Assembly: GCA_023525975.1 (NCBI GenBank)
Contig: JAKNSE010000037.1
Location: 558,001 to 622,000, forward strand
DNA: 64,000 nucleotides
Origin: Smallanthus sonchifolius
Taxonomy: Eukaryota; Streptophyta; Magnoliopsida; Asterales; Asteraceae
Reading direction: 5' to 3'
Part shown: positions 1-11,712 of the stretch, piece after piece
Layout of the letters: every line of letters begins with the position of its first letter
Position numbering within the stretch: the first letter of the stretch is position 1
Notes under the pieces: generated by a model
What the model was told of the DNA's origin: nothing
The model's database searches: none
Seen by the model: only the letters and a program-made list of their open reading frames with translations
Position numbers and translations under genes: made by a program

Positions 1-2
1 AT

Positions 3-383
3 CAAGAACCAGGGTTGAAGAAGAATGAAATGTTGTCAATTGCTTTTGAAGAACCACCACAACAAAATGTACTCGAGTCAGAAGAACCTGATGTGATTTC
101 ATCTTCCGACAATGAAAGTACACATGAAGAAGTACATGTGAATCTGCTTGAAAGATAAAGATTGAAAAAGAAAAGAGCTGCTGAGAATTCTCCTCTCACA
201 TCCTCTTTTAGCAAGATGATCAAGCAAGTGCTGATTAGGATCCACATAAGGATCTATCCCCAAGGGAAGAAAGAGAGACCCAAGTTTGAGAGTTCAGAAA
301 TGTTGAACCTTATCTACACCAACAACGCCACCACAACAACAACCACGGACTTTGATGAAAATGTTGTATGCGGGAAGAGGTGA
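3..383 (+). pseudogene. Unrecognised ORF at the 3' end of an LTR element
   Basis: One reading frame runs to a TGA at 381-383 with a single TAA at 156-158. The product is acidic and serine-rich at first, then basic (KKKRAAEN), with a threonine run near the end. It lies just upstream of a polypurine tract and LTR start, so it should be the last coding part of a retroelement that begins outside the window. I do not see copia RNase H or gypsy chromodomain motifs, so the family is not recognised from the protein. It could be an extra 3' ORF or a captured gene fragment. Function unknown. Confidence 0.4.
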
Positions 384-430
384 TCACAGTGCTATATTCG
401 AGTTATGAAGATCATTTGATAGCATCAGCC

Positions 431-441
431 TAGGGGGAGAT
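431..441 (+). other. Polypurine tract of the first LTR element
   Basis: The run TAGGGGGAGAT directly precedes TGTTGGGTCTGA, the usual arrangement of plus-strand priming site and 3' LTR start in plant copia elements. Confidence 0.7.
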
Positions 442-763
442 TGTTGGGTCTGAATATGTGAGGCTGACGCTTATCAAATGTGTCACTGAATAAATGGGTA
501 TTCGGGTTTTGTAACCGTGAATCTAGTTCACGGTTTGGGTCTTGGGCCGGCCATGGGCCGAGAACATGTATTATGGGCTTAGTTTGTTTAGGTTTAGTAC
601 AAATACATGTTTGTGTAACCTAAATTAGGTGAGCAGTGGAGTTAGACAAGATTGAGAGTGAAAAACCATGTAGTGGGTTAGCGGTTTTTGATTATTTTCT
701 TTGTAATCGTCTTGATTAATACAAGGTATTTTACATTGAGTTTTGTGTTCTTGAATCACCACA
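442..763 (+). mobile_element. 3' LTR of a copia-like element (end approximate)
   Basis: It begins TGTTGGGTC right after a purine tract and carries typical LTR content: a ribosome-rich style leader of about 300 bp ending in TTGTGTTCTTGAATCACCACA. The 3' limit is uncertain because no second LTR copy is in the window. A 10-bp inverted repeat, ACAATCATTA and TAATGATTGT, spans 761-789 at the proposed end, with a 9-bp loop. Confidence 0.55.
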
Positions 764-1073
764 ATCATTAGTTTCCGCCTAATGATTGTGAGAATTGATA
801 TCGAGTTCGATTATAAAAGCTTAAATATCTTGTGAGTGTTGATTTGGTTAATTAATTGAAATAAATCATGATATCGTGTGGGTACTCATCTTAGGGTGTC
901 GGTAATACTGAAACTGTCAACATATGGTGATAGGTACCACGTTAAGCTAATATTTAGAGGTTTTGAAATTATTTGGCTCACCATTCTCTTTTTATGAAAA
1001 TAAATCCGAGTTTGGTGGCGCCCGCATCCATAATTCCATTTAATCATGAGTATAATTAATCGATTGAAAGCTT
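764..1073. other. Non-coding stretch, nothing recognised
   Basis: No open frame or repeat that I can support apart from the short inverted repeat at 761-789. It contains a possible retroelement trace (GGTGGCGCCCGCATCC) that I could not assign. Confidence 0.4.
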
Positions 1074-1310
1074 GAGTTTTGACCTACGTGTTACCCTCCG
1101 GGATCGTGACTTGGTTGATGCACCCATGGGTTAGAACTTGAGTGATCAGTATTTTGGATAAATAAGTTTTGACTTATGTGTTTCCCATCGGGATGGTGAC
1201 TCGGTGGATACGCCTCTAAGTTGAATGCTTATGTGCTTAACTGATAAAATTGCAGCCTATGTGCTACCTTCTGGGATGGTGACCTGGGAGATGCACCACT
1301 AGGTGAGGTT
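1074..1310 (+). repeat. Three degenerate tandem repeats, period about 90 bp
   Basis: Three units start near 1075, 1166 and 1251. Each has the skeleton CCTA(C/T)GTG-T-CC--C-GGGAT-GTGAC followed by a (G/A)ATGCACC-like block. They are non-coding. The function is unknown; the position, upstream of an LTR-like block, would suit an untranslated region of a retroelement. Confidence 0.6.
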
Positions 1311-1685
1311 GATTCATACACTTAATCATGCTCATTGACATTTCATTCCATATTTCATCTTAATTTTATAACATGTAAATCTTAGTTTAACGTGGTGGGA
1401 AATCTAAATGGTTTAACCCGTGCCTAGACATGTCCTTGAGACGGGATTAGGTAGAGTTGTATATTTTGAGTGTGAGTCACATAGATTGAATGATAGTTGT
1501 ATAAAATGGAATTAGAACACAATCGGGGGCTTGATAATTGGTGCTTGGGTTTAATCGGACAAAAATATCAATTGCCGCACTTTAACGCGTGAATATATCT
1601 GTGCTAATGAGATTAATAAGATTATTAAAGTATATTTCAGTTGTGATTCCATTTTAGAGATCTTTTTCGAGGACGAAAAAAGGTT
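1311..1685. other. Non-coding stretch upstream of an LTR-like block
   Basis: No coding frame. The end, with CGAGGACGAAAAAAGG at about 1669-1684, resembles the purine-rich terminus that precedes gypsy 3' LTRs, so this may be the tail of a gypsy internal region. Confidence 0.35.
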
Positions 1686-3437
1686 GTGTGTGGATGTTTG
1701 TTGTGTTGCAAAGCACGCCTCATATTCCTTGTATTTTCGTAGTGTTTTCGTATAGTTTTCGAGTCGTTTTCCGTCATTTATAGCTTGTACTTAGTAATGG
1801 CATGTCTTGTAGGTGTTCGGGAGTAATTTGAGCTTAAGCGATCAAGAACTGTGAAGAAACGAGCACACGAGAACACGGGACGAGAAACGGAAAGAGTCCA
1901 AACTTAAAAGGGGCATATCTCGGGCTAGAAAATGAGTTACGAGACCCATAATATATCGATTTGGGGTATCTCGACAAGCTGAGTTCAAATATCTGGTAGG
2001 TCTCTCGCGGTACGCGAGGTATGAGGCCCAATTTGTCACGGTACGCGAGGGAACAAGAAACCGGAAAAGTTTCGCGACTCTTTTGTCTTTGGCTGTACGT
2101 GAGCGAATGGCCAAATGGGCTTCGCGGTACGCGAGAAACCCCAGAAACGATATTTTTAACCTAATTTAATGTTTTAATAGTTTAGAACCTATCCTTTAGT
2201 TGTAGAATCGATTACCAACCGTTTGGAGAGGAAAAAGAGGCAATCTTGAGAGGATAGGAAGCAACGGGAGCCAAAGTTCTGGACTTTATCAATCAGGTTG
2301 GTTAATTCTTGCTCGTAGGGTTTCGATCTTTGTTTCTTGTTTACTTTGGTTTGCGTTGGATGATGTTTATGACTTTTTAGATTTGTTTTCTGAGTTTGAA
2401 CATGTATTTTGGCTAGACTATAGTAGCTATCTAGGTTTTCGATGATTGTTTGATTAATTCGTGGATTTCGTTTGGTTTATGTTATGTATTGATGGATTAG
2501 TGATAAAGTAAAGAACTTGGATTCACTTAGTATGATGTTTTGCATGTTTAATTCTAATTTGCAATTGATTTGTGTTTCTCATGTGTGTTGTTGAATGTCT
2601 TTCAAATAGTAGATGCATGTTAGGTTACCTACTTTTTGTTTGTAACTAGTTTGTGGATAATTGATTTCATCGTCCATAGAAACGCATATTGAGAGTGTCT
2701 TAAGATTAAATGTTCTTCCTACTTCAATAGCTGAAAGGTGAGAAGTTGTCGGGTATTCCTTGGTGTTAGGGTTCTTAGGTAGATTGCTCTGAAAGGAGGG
2801 TTTCCTAGGGTTTTTTAGCAGCTTTGATATTCCGTGTTATACTGAGTGTTTCCAGGTTACCCCGTGTGTCTTAGGGTATATAGAGATATTGAAACTGAGA
2901 GGTAATTTATCTGTAGGGTAATTTAGCATCGTTGGAAATAGCTAAGAGGTGATCCAACCAACCGGTGAGTTTACACGTTCTTTAAGGTTTCCTATTCGGT
3001 CACACCCGGAGAATGATCTGGGATCCTTAGGTTTTCTTAGGGTTTTGTATTCAATGATCCCGGTTCCATCATAAATGTCATAGCCAAGAGAAGTTCATGT
3101 TTGTCAAACAGGATAGATTACCTATATAGTGCTTTATCCTTTATTAATCACATCCGTTTCGTCTGTCTGATAGTTGGTGTCGATAGTTAGGAGTTCATTA
3201 GTTAAATCTTAGTTACACAAACTCCCCATTATAATTCAGTCAGTTAGTTGAGTCAAAGTCTAGATAGAGTTGTCACTAGTGTCTCGTGGGTTCGATATCC
3301 GGACTTACAGTAGACTGTACTACATTGATCGGTACAATTACCAGTTGTGTTGTCTTGTATTAGGTTGAGTCTAGATTTTTAAATTTAAAGCTAGAGTGTC
3401 TAGGTTAGGTTTTATATTAGTTTTTATAGACTGTCCA
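1686..3437 (+). mobile_element. LTR-like block, plus orientation (partner of 6885-8280)
   Basis: The block starts TGTGTGTGGATG after a purine-rich tract and ends near a stretch rich in CTAGAGTGTCTAGGTTAGG. It is homologous, in reverse orientation, to 6885-8280 over nearly its whole length. Between about 2190 and 2410 it has some 230 bp that the partner lacks. It contains four copies of a near-palindrome, CGCGGTACGCGAG or close variants, between 2005 and 2140. No protein is encoded. I take it as a long gypsy-type LTR (solo or detached); the lineage is not established. An alternative is a large non-autonomous (LARD-like) element. Confidence 0.55.
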
Positions 3438-3902
3438 GCACACATCACCGGTCTAAATAAATCTCAATGGACAAATTGAATGTAAGCATTGGATTTACAT
3501 CTGTCAATGGACTTGGATCAGTCTATGTTATTTACCTTTCAAGCATGATGCGCAATGTTTATCATGAGAGTACACTTTCTGAATTCATTACCTTATTTAG
3601 TGGAGCAATTTTTGTTTGTGGTTTTAATATTCATAAGAGCCATCCTTCTATTGAATAACTGAGATTCATAGGTTGATGCCCTAGACAGAAAACAAGTTGA
3701 AGGTCTACATGACAATTCTTTATCTATTTTAACAACATAAATATTTTCTTTTCTTTTGATAGTAAGAAGGGCATGATCATAGATTAAATACTCAACTTTC
3801 TCAAGTATCTTAGGTGATAAGATTTTACAAGAGTTAAAATGCAGAGAAACTACTCTTTATCACACAATTGAGAGACATCGGAGAAGATTAAACTTGAGAT
3901 TA
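3438..3902. other. Non-coding stretch, nothing recognised
   Basis: AT-rich. A 63-codon frame at 3467-3658 has no recognisable motif and no support as a gene. Confidence 0.4.
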
Positions 3903-4128
3903 TCACACAATTAAGAATGGTTATATATATACCTTTTGCGTTAGCTATTATTATAACTAAAAAAACAATTCATTATATTTTTGAACATAATTGAAGTAAG
4001 AAAAAAAAAATACCAAAATATACTTGTTCACCCAATTTTTTTTTCTAAAATAAACATTGACTTTTAGTCCTTACAAAACTAAATATCTAAAAGGAATGAA
4101 TCAGAAATCCTCATCCTAGCTTACCCGA
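3903..4128 (+). repeat. TNL upstream-region copy A (truncated)
   Basis: This segment matches the upstream regions of TNL1 (17930-18080) and TNL2 (43325-43640), sharing the blocks ATACCAAAATATAC, GTTCACCCA, CTAAAATAAA and GAATGAATCAGAAATCC. It is closer to the TNL2 copy, since both have GCGTTAGC/GCATTAGC and TATTATTATAACTAAA. The similarity stops abruptly at TTACCC, where copia sequence begins. No TIR, NBS or LRR exon follows, so it is a promoter fragment left from a third TNL copy. Confidence 0.75.
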
Positions 4129-6110
4129 TTAGGCATAAGCCTGATGCTAGGATCTATGGGAGTACTAACACGAGAACATATAAAGTGATTGAATTTCTTC
4201 ACCACTTTCTCAATGTAATGAGGTTGTGTCATGGTTATACCATTGTTTCTTCTTCTAATCTTTATTCCAAGAGTCACATCTATCTCCCTTGTATCCTTCA
4301 TTTCAAAATTAAAAGACAATAATTGCTTTGTCTTATCAACCTTTTCTTGATCAGTACCAAAGATCAACATTTCATCAACATATATTCAAATAAATACTCT
4401 TTTACTAGAATAGTCAAATCTAGTGTAAACACACTTATTAGCCTGATTTAAAAGAAACCCATGAGATAAGATCACCTCATCAAATTTTGATTCCACTGTT
4501 TAGGTGCTTGCTTTAAACCATATAATGATTTGACAAGTTTAGACACCTTGTGTTCATGACCACGTAATACAGAGCCATCAGGTTGTTTCATGTATACCTC
4601 TTTATCCAATTCACCATTCAAGAACGCAGTCTTCACATCCATTTGGTGAATATCAAATTATGAACTGAAGCAAGAGCTATTAGAAGTCTTATAATGGAAA
4701 TCTTGGCAACAAGAGCATATGTATCAAAGAAATCAATTCTTTCCTTTGGTCTAAAGCCTCGAATAACTAACCTCGCCTTAAACTTATCTACGCTTCCATC
4801 AACTTTAATCTTTGTTTTAAAAGATCCATTTGCAACCCAATGGTTTTCAACCAGAAGGTAGATCAGTTAGTTTCCATGCGTTATTACACATAACATAATC
4901 CATTTCATCTTGGATTGCTTCTTTCTAGAAAGCACCATCCCTAGATACCATAGCTTCATAATACATCCTTGGAACCTCTTAAATATTAAAATAATACTAA
5001 TAATGAGATTCTATCTCATTCCTTGACCCTTCAACTAAGAAAAGGTGGAAATCAGAACCAAAAGACTTAGCTTTTCTTCCTCTACTACTCCTCCTAGGCT
5101 CAAAAGATGTATCAATTATATGGTCAGTCACTTGAGAATTACTAGAGCTTGGAACCATATCCTTAGGTATTGGTATAAAGGAGAATCTATTCTGTCAAAG
5201 TTAACATTTCTTGACATGATCACAATGTTAATAGATAAAGTCATTTGGTTCTATGGCATAGAACCTATAAGCACATGAATGCTTAACATACCTAATAAAG
5301 ATGCAGTCTATGCCTCTTTCACCTATGTTCCTCATGTTAGATTCAGTAAGTCTTGCTCCAGCTATATAACCCTAAATTCTTGGGTAACTGAATTCCAGTG
5401 GCATTTATACCAAAGTTCATAAGGGACAACCTTGTTCCTTTATTAGGAACCCTATTTAGCAAGTAGAAGGTTGTTACATAGCCTTAACCAAAACCTTCAC
5501 TTGGACCTACATAGGAGAACATGGATTTAACCATTTCTTAGAGACCCTTATTCTTCCTCTGAGATACACCATTTAGCCTTGGTATATAGAGAGCAATGGA
5601 CTGATGATTAATACCCACTGATAGAAGGTAACTTGGATCATAGAACTCACATCCATTATCTGTGCAAAGTTTCTTAATCAAACCGTTCATTTAAAATTCC
5701 ACCTTAGTCTTAAATATTTTAAAGTCATCTAAGGCTTCTTATTTTGCACGTAATAAGTACACATAGAAACACCAAGTAGCATCATTAATAAAATCAATGA
5801 CATACATTTTATTTCAGGTATAGAGTAAAGAACAGACAACTCACTATGTCAAAAGCAAGAATCAAACTATTCTTATATATGTCAAACATATTCCTAAAAT
5901 TCACATGACCTAAACAAGCAGGCCAAAGCATAGAGTTACAAATTTTTGGATGTACTTGATATCATAAAACATGATTGTTAATAGAAACAGATTTACGATT
6001 CACATTCAATCTAAACATTCTATTCATACTAATATAGTATCTAAAACAATAAACATGTCATATCGAGACTAAACATATTTATTCAATTCAGCAACAATAT
6101 CCTCTACAAT
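4116..6110 (-). pseudogene. Degenerate Ty1/copia pol (pre-integrase to RT)
   Basis: Reading the minus strand from high to low coordinates gives scraps of the copia order: pre-integrase (MFRLNV, then ACLGHVNFRNMF, about 5880-6030), integrase (CTDNGCEF near 5660, RLNGV near 5570), reverse transcriptase start (KARLVIRGF near 4770, MDVKTAFLNGELDKEVYM near 4600-4650, YGLKQAP near 4510) and the end of the RT (4116-4370, a clean 84-residue stretch with FGTDQE and DVTLGIKI). Many stops and frameshifts separate them. RNase H and the 3' LTR are missing at the low end, where it abuts the TNL upstream fragment. It is clearly non-functional. Confidence 0.85.
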
Positions 6111-6884
6111 TTTATCATGCAGTAAATAAACCAGAAAACCCCTTTTCTATGATTGATATTTATCTTCTGGATTAGTGAACATCGATTTCGAATGCAATAT
6201 AACAGGCATTTATATCAATGGGAGAAAGGAAAGAATTAAAAGATTCATGCATACAATATTCGTTATCCATTTTCGCCACCAAAATAAGAATTCTTAATTT
6301 CTTGTCTACGGATTAGATATGAGATCATGCTTTTACACCACAAATTAACTATATTCATACCTCATGAAATCCATACTTGTATGCATGATATTTCAATAAA
6401 TTTTTTTGAAAAGAAAACGTACTTGTAGGGATGATTGATTGAATGAAGTCAATTCCACCATGTGATTCTTTCTTCTTGTTTTGCTATCACCAAGTAATAA
6501 CACAAGCAAGAACCGACACGTTCCTCTGCTTCTTGAATCCGTTCCATGAATTCTTAAACGGAACCGTAATTTACAATTCGTTTCCGCTACTGCCCAACGG
6601 AAAATACCCGATCACCTATGATTGAAATTTTGCATCAAATTATTCCAAATAGAAACACAAAGAAAACTTCAATTGCTTACGGTTGTTAATTACTGAAACA
6701 AAATTGTTTCTGTCTTCCTTTGATTCGTGCCTTGACCTTTGATTCTATATCATGTATAACAGACATGAATGAATCTCTGGTACGAAAAACCAACAACATA
6801 AACAAAATTCTCAAACCTAAAAACCCTTTCATCGTACTGATGTTTCTGAACATGAATTAGATTGCAATTGATGTCGTCCGAATG
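6111..6884. other. Non-coding stretch, possibly the 5' part of the minus-strand copia relic
   Basis: No frame longer than 60 codons has recognisable content. Given the order of the neighbouring pol relic, gag and a 5' LTR would be expected here, but I cannot identify either. A degenerate primer-site-like string at about 6774 is not convincing. Confidence 0.3.
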
Positions 6885-8280
6885 GTCTTATAAGAACTAT
6901 ATAAAAATATAACCTAGACACTCTAGTAATACTCTAGAAATCCTTTAAACTAGACCACAATAACGGGCAAGTGTACCTATCAATGGTAATACAACCTAAT
7001 GGAAGTCCGGATATCGAACCCACGAGACACATACACTAACTAAAACTAGACTCTACCTAGAACTGAATTATTTGGGTTGAGGGGAATTCTATGAACTAAG
7101 ATTAAATTAATCAAAAGAAATAAGAACTCACTATCGACAACTAAGAATACCTAAAGGATCCCTGATCAATCTCCGGGTGTAACCTAGTAGGAAACTCTAA
7201 GGAATGTATAACGCTTACCAGAAGTTGGATTACCTTTTAGTCTCTCCAACGACACTACAATAGCCTAAAGATAGATCACCTTTCAGTCTCACTATCACAA
7301 TACATTCGAAGAATGCAAGGGGTAATCTCAGAACAAAACGTTAAGACACGGACTAGCAAGGATACTAAGAAACCAAGGGGAAACCTCCTTTCAGAGAATT
7401 TACACCTAGACACCTAACACCGAAGACACACCGACTAACTCTCACCTTTCAGCTATCGAGATAGGAAGAACACTCAATCTAATGAATCACCAACTAATAT
7501 TCCTATGGATCACTACGTCCAGCAACACCATAAACAATCATAAACATTAAGCAAGTAACCTAAACATGCGTTTATAATTGAAAGACATTCAACAAGAACA
7601 CATGCAGAATAAGAATCAGTACTAAATCAGAATCAAGCATGTTTAAACATCATATCAATTAAACCAAGATCGACTACAATAATGTCAAACCATCAAAATC
7701 AACCATAAACCGATAAAAATTCGAACTTTAACAGATATTTATCAAAAACCTAGGCAGTATATGAAGTCTAGCCAACAACCATGGATGGGTTCTAATCTAT
7801 TAAAACATCAAATTAGGTCAAAAAGCCCATATCTGCAGTTTCTCGCGTACCGCGAGGAGTTCTGACTAGGTTTTCGCGTACCGCTAAACACAAAAGAGTC
7901 GGGCAGATTTCCTGGATCTTCATGTACCATGAAAATGGACCCCCATGTCTTCGTGTACTGCCAAAACTTGATTTTAGGACTCAGCTCGTCGAAATACCCC
8001 AAATCCATATATTATGGGTCTTGTAACTCATTTTCTAGCCCGAGATATGCCCTTGTGAAGTTTGGATTCTTTTTTAACTTTTTCCTTTTCCCGTCCCGTG
8101 TTCTCGTGTGCTCATGCTTTCACAATTATTGCTCGTTTACGCTCCTTTTCCTCCCGAACACCTACAAAACATAACATTACTAAGTACAAGCTATAAATGG
8201 CCCAAAATCGATCATAAAACTATACTAAATCGCTACTATTACAAGGATAAAGATATGTGTTTTGCAACACACCAACAAGT
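6885..8280 (-). mobile_element. LTR-like block, minus orientation (partner of 1686-3437)
   Basis: Its reverse complement follows the plus-strand block in order: the GTTTTGCAACACA end (8258-8275), the GTTCTCGTGTGCTC block, the AACTCATTTTCTAGCCCGAG block, the near-palindromes TCGCGTACCGCGAG (from about 7841), the CCGGATATCGAACCCACGAG block (about 7005) and the CTAGACACTCTAG end. Compared with the partner it lacks about 230 bp and its CGCGTACCGCGAG motifs are more decayed. It encodes nothing. The opposite orientation means the pair is not one element with two direct LTRs unless an inversion happened. Confidence 0.55.
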
Positions 8281-8330
8281 CAATCCCATATCCTAAAATA
8301 TCCGTCGATAACACTAAAATTACCAACACT

Positions 8331-8636
8331 ATTTTTTTATCACGTTGAGCGCACAAATTTCAATAAATAAAAGCAAGCTAGGGGAGCACCAGAACTATAA
8401 ATCCAAGTAGACCAGACATAATGGCCTAAACAAACCAGAAACATAAATAGTTAAAAGAAAACAAACTATAACTCAAATTTTAAAAGAATACCAATCTTGC
8501 CATTCCAAGGAGCTCATTTTAGTACTATTTTTAATACAAAGGAATCCACGAAGCTTGATTTCTTTAACAATGTTTACCATAGAAACCGGTTGGTCTTCGA
8601 AAAGCCGTTTATTTCTTGCCTTCCAAATGGCCCAGC
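8331..8636 (-). pseudogene. 3' end of a LINE (C-terminus of ORF2, 3' UTR, short A-tail)
   Basis: The minus strand at 8473-8636 encodes the last residues of a plant LINE ORF2, with WAIWKARNKRLFED and a tail ending EWQDWYSFKI before a stop; WxIWxARN followed by a W-x-W end is typical of this family. The 3' UTR runs down to a T7 run at 8331-8337, read as a short poly(A) tail on the minus strand. The coding part is cut at 8636 by the LTR of the element at 8637-16124. The rest of the LINE resumes at 16125. Confidence 0.8.
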
Positions 8637-9594
8637 TGTTGGATATTAGATGTCCGATCATTGATAATATCAACGTTGCTATCGAGATACGATCTGAAGA
8701 GTTACACTTTGGGCAAAGAACAAATTGAATCGTTTAATTGTTAAACATTATTACACGAAACAAGAATTAAGAGTTCGGTGGATTAAATATCTAGAGAGAT
8801 ATTTATAGATTGCGTAATATTTAATTATTGAGAATAATTAAAACGAGAGAGACGGAATGTGGTGTTATGTATATATTAGTGTAATATATATATTGACAGG
8901 TTTTTATATTTAATAGTTAAATATAGAACCAGTTTGGTTAGCGCAAGATAGTTTATTAATTAATGTAACTATAAACTAGAAGGATTAGAATTGATTAAGT
9001 GTTAATCATTTAGTAATTAAAGGTTAATTACTCAGGGTTTGAATGGTAACATATTTACTATAAGTATATCATTAAGATGAAACCCTAATCCTAGTTCTAG
9101 CCACCTCCAAGTTTGCGCAAGGAAGAGGAGCTGACCCCCCCTCCCCTTACGTCGTCCGACCTCAGCCGGCCCACCCCTCGCCGCCGTGACCCGCAGTCGC
9201 CGGCCACTACACGCCACCGTCGTCACCACCCTGCGTCGTCGTTGTGTTCCTTGCTTTCTCGCGAGCCGAACCAAAGAGGGAGAGAACCGGGTTCTCGTTT
9301 GGTGTGTTTTCGTGTGACGGGTTCGTATGACGAGCTCGTTGTTGTCATCTAGCGTGACGTTCTTTGTACCCGAGTGTTTCAACCCGGTTATTCGTCAAAG
9401 GTACAAAAACGCTAAACACCCTATGGATATGTTTTATTTATTTATTTTATTGTCTAAACGCTGTGTAATCGGATCACTGTCGGAAAAGATTGGATCTTTT
9501 TATCGTGTGCTTTTGTAAATGCTTCCGCTATTGTAAATCTGATTTTATAAAGTTTTCGTTTTAAATGTTAAAACCGGTGCACGATATCCCAACA
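8637..9594 (+). mobile_element. 5' LTR, 958 bp
   Basis: It begins TGTTGGATATTAGATG and ends CCCAACA directly before the primer site. The first 115 bp recur at 16010-16124 with few changes. A GC-rich patch at about 9110-9340 (many CCG/CGC) opens frames on both strands, but it lies within the LTR and shows no protein motif. Confidence 0.85.
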
Positions 9595-9595
9595 G

Positions 9596-9611
9596 TGGTA
9601 TCAGAGCCACC
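9596..9611 (+). other. Primer-binding site for initiator Met-tRNA
   Basis: TGGTATCAGAGCCACC lies one base after the LTR end. It matches the usual plant LTR-element priming site complementary to the 3' end of initiator tRNA-Met. Confidence 0.9.
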
Positions 9612-10858
9612 TTTACGCGCGTTTAGACATATTTTTTTTTAAATCGATATATTGTTTTATTTGTCAAAACTTTTGTTTGACAAAAGATCGAGCCTTTTGC
9701 GTTTGTTGTGATTGTGTTAAATGAATCGAGCACTAGAGACATGTGGTTGTGTTGTTTGTTGATTGGTTGTTATCTTTGTATTTTTTTATGGGTTATTTGG
9801 AACCCCGATGTAATAGTTAGGATTTTATTTATTTATTTTTAGTGTATTTGTAAATAAATATTGTAACCCTAAAGAGACGAAGACTTGAAAACCAAGGCGG
9901 ACAAAGACAGGATTAAAGATGGAGATCTTGGACTAAGTGGGAGATAACAGATTTATTATTTTGTTATCCCTTAGACCAGTCCGGTTGTTCGTTTGATGGC
10001 TTGAACGAAACCGGACAATTTTTCTAGTTGCTCGATTCTACGTTTTATTTATTTTCGTGGTTGTGATATAATTATTTAGGATAATTATTAAACAGCAAAA
10101 GTTTTAATAAAACTTTTGACACAATTTAAAAACGACGAGATAATTAAATTGTTTATTTTTCTCGGAAGGTAATTAAATAAAAGTGTTTTATTTAAAAGTA
10201 AAAACAAGTTTTTAAATTTAAATAGTTTTTATTTAAAACAATTTTAAATTAATTAAATGTTAATTAGTTTAAAATTAAGTTCGCGATTAACGACCAATTT
10301 AGTTCAAAATAAGGTATTTAAAATTGGACCGTGTCGAGTGTTGAAAAGCGTTTCACGGATTTATATAGTAAAATTGGTTTACTAAAATTTGCACGACTTG
10401 ATTCATGCTGTCCGTCGTCCAAAATGTTTTTGACCCTTAACCGGTAAAATAAAAAATTAAAGAAATCCCAATTATTAAAATCGATATTTCATCGCCACCC
10501 TTAATTATTTCACTTAAACTAAACCAAAACGTCAATGTTAGTGAATTACCCTGCATTCGACGCCACGATTTTGGTTAAAGGTAGGATCGCGATTCCTAAG
10601 TCACTTAGGCCGGTACTACAGTCACAATTGAAGGACAAATATCACTTAAGTCGTTTAAGCGGGCGTAGTTGAAGGAAACGTATCCAAAGCTTGACCTTGC
10701 TTGTCATGCCCCTAAAACCGAGAATTGTGTAGTCGACACAATTGATATTTTCATACACTACCTCTCTAACATAATTATAAATATTTTTGTCTTTGGGTCA
10801 TTAATATAATTAAGATAATTAAAGCATGAAAATACTAAAATTTAATTGAATTTTGTAG
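9612..10858 (+). other. Long untranslated leader of the element
   Basis: About 1.25 kb of AT-rich non-coding DNA between the primer site and gag. I see no motif beyond runs rich in TTAATTAAAT. The length is unusual for copia and fits a large non-autonomous element. Confidence 0.5.
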
Positions 10859-11712
10859 ATGGCTCCATCTGCTGATGATGTTATAATAGAGCGTCTTAAC
10901 GATATTCTTAAAATCAAACTCGATGGAACAAACTTCTTGGAATGGTACTACAATCTAAAGAAAGTCCTTAGATATAATAAGAAGATGCATGTTCTAAAAT
11001 ACCCTGTACCAGAACGGCCACCTAGAGATGCTGGGAAATTTGTTCTAAAGGTTTGGAACAAATTTAGGGATGATACCTCCGCTATATCAGACCATATACT
11101 AGCATCTGTTAGTCCCGGGATTTAAGCTTTGATCTGACACTTATCAGCTTATGACATGATCCGTAACTTGATGGAGAGATACCATCAAGATTACAATAAG
11201 GATCCTTCTTACTCTTTAATGAGATACATTAAAGATGAGGCTTCGGAGAATCCGGATCGTGCCATGATCATGAGAAATTTGGTGGCAGACCTCGAGAAAG
11301 CATGTGTTCCGATTGACGATCACTTGGTCATTGATACTGTTATTAATGACGCATTTGATGACTATAGAGTGGATAAACTCCTAGTTAGTCGTTTTGACGA
11401 GCTAAGAGATTTCATCTCGTGGTATGCCAAAGTTGAACCTGATGATGCTTTGAAAATGATTAAATTTGTTGATCAGCTTGAGAGGACCGGGGTTTATCCG
11501 AGTGATGACATCATTCGAGCTATGTTCAATGATGATCTCCACTTATCCTCACAAGCAAAGAGGTACCGGTAGAGACTGTGGAAACCGGGGATAAGGGCAA
11601 AGCTATTAGTGAGACCAAGGCTAAGATCTCTAAACACATATGCCGTGTTAGAGAGATGCCCAAAGCTATTGTTGCTAGAGAATGCTTCAAAGCATATACT
11701 TCAGGTATCTAG
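10859..11712 (+). pseudogene. Copia-type gag with repeated segments, no zinc knuckle
   Basis: The start ATG follows TTTTGTAG and opens a gag of the UBN2/DUF4219 type, with KIKLDGTNFLEWYYNLKKVL at residues 16-35. The frame has stops at 11123-11125 (TAA) and 11135-11137 (TGA), then runs to 11570; a one-base shift there lets it continue to 11712. Two later segments, VADLEKACVPIDDHLVID and FVDQLERTGVYPSDDIIRA, look like repeats of the same gag helix-loop segment. No CCHC zinc knuckle and no protease follow. Gag would package RNA in the particle. The arrangement suggests a non-autonomous element relying on another element's pol; it is now dead. Confidence 0.7.

Noticed and set aside
6760..6800. 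Primer-binding site of the minus-strand copia relic
   Set aside because: CTCTGGTACGA is only a weak match to the complement of the Met-tRNA site and no LTR end can be seen next to it.
9032..9382. Overlapping GC-rich frames (116 and 79 codons) on both strands
   Set aside because: They lie wholly inside the 958-bp LTR, mirror each other, and have no domain; open because of CG-rich composition.
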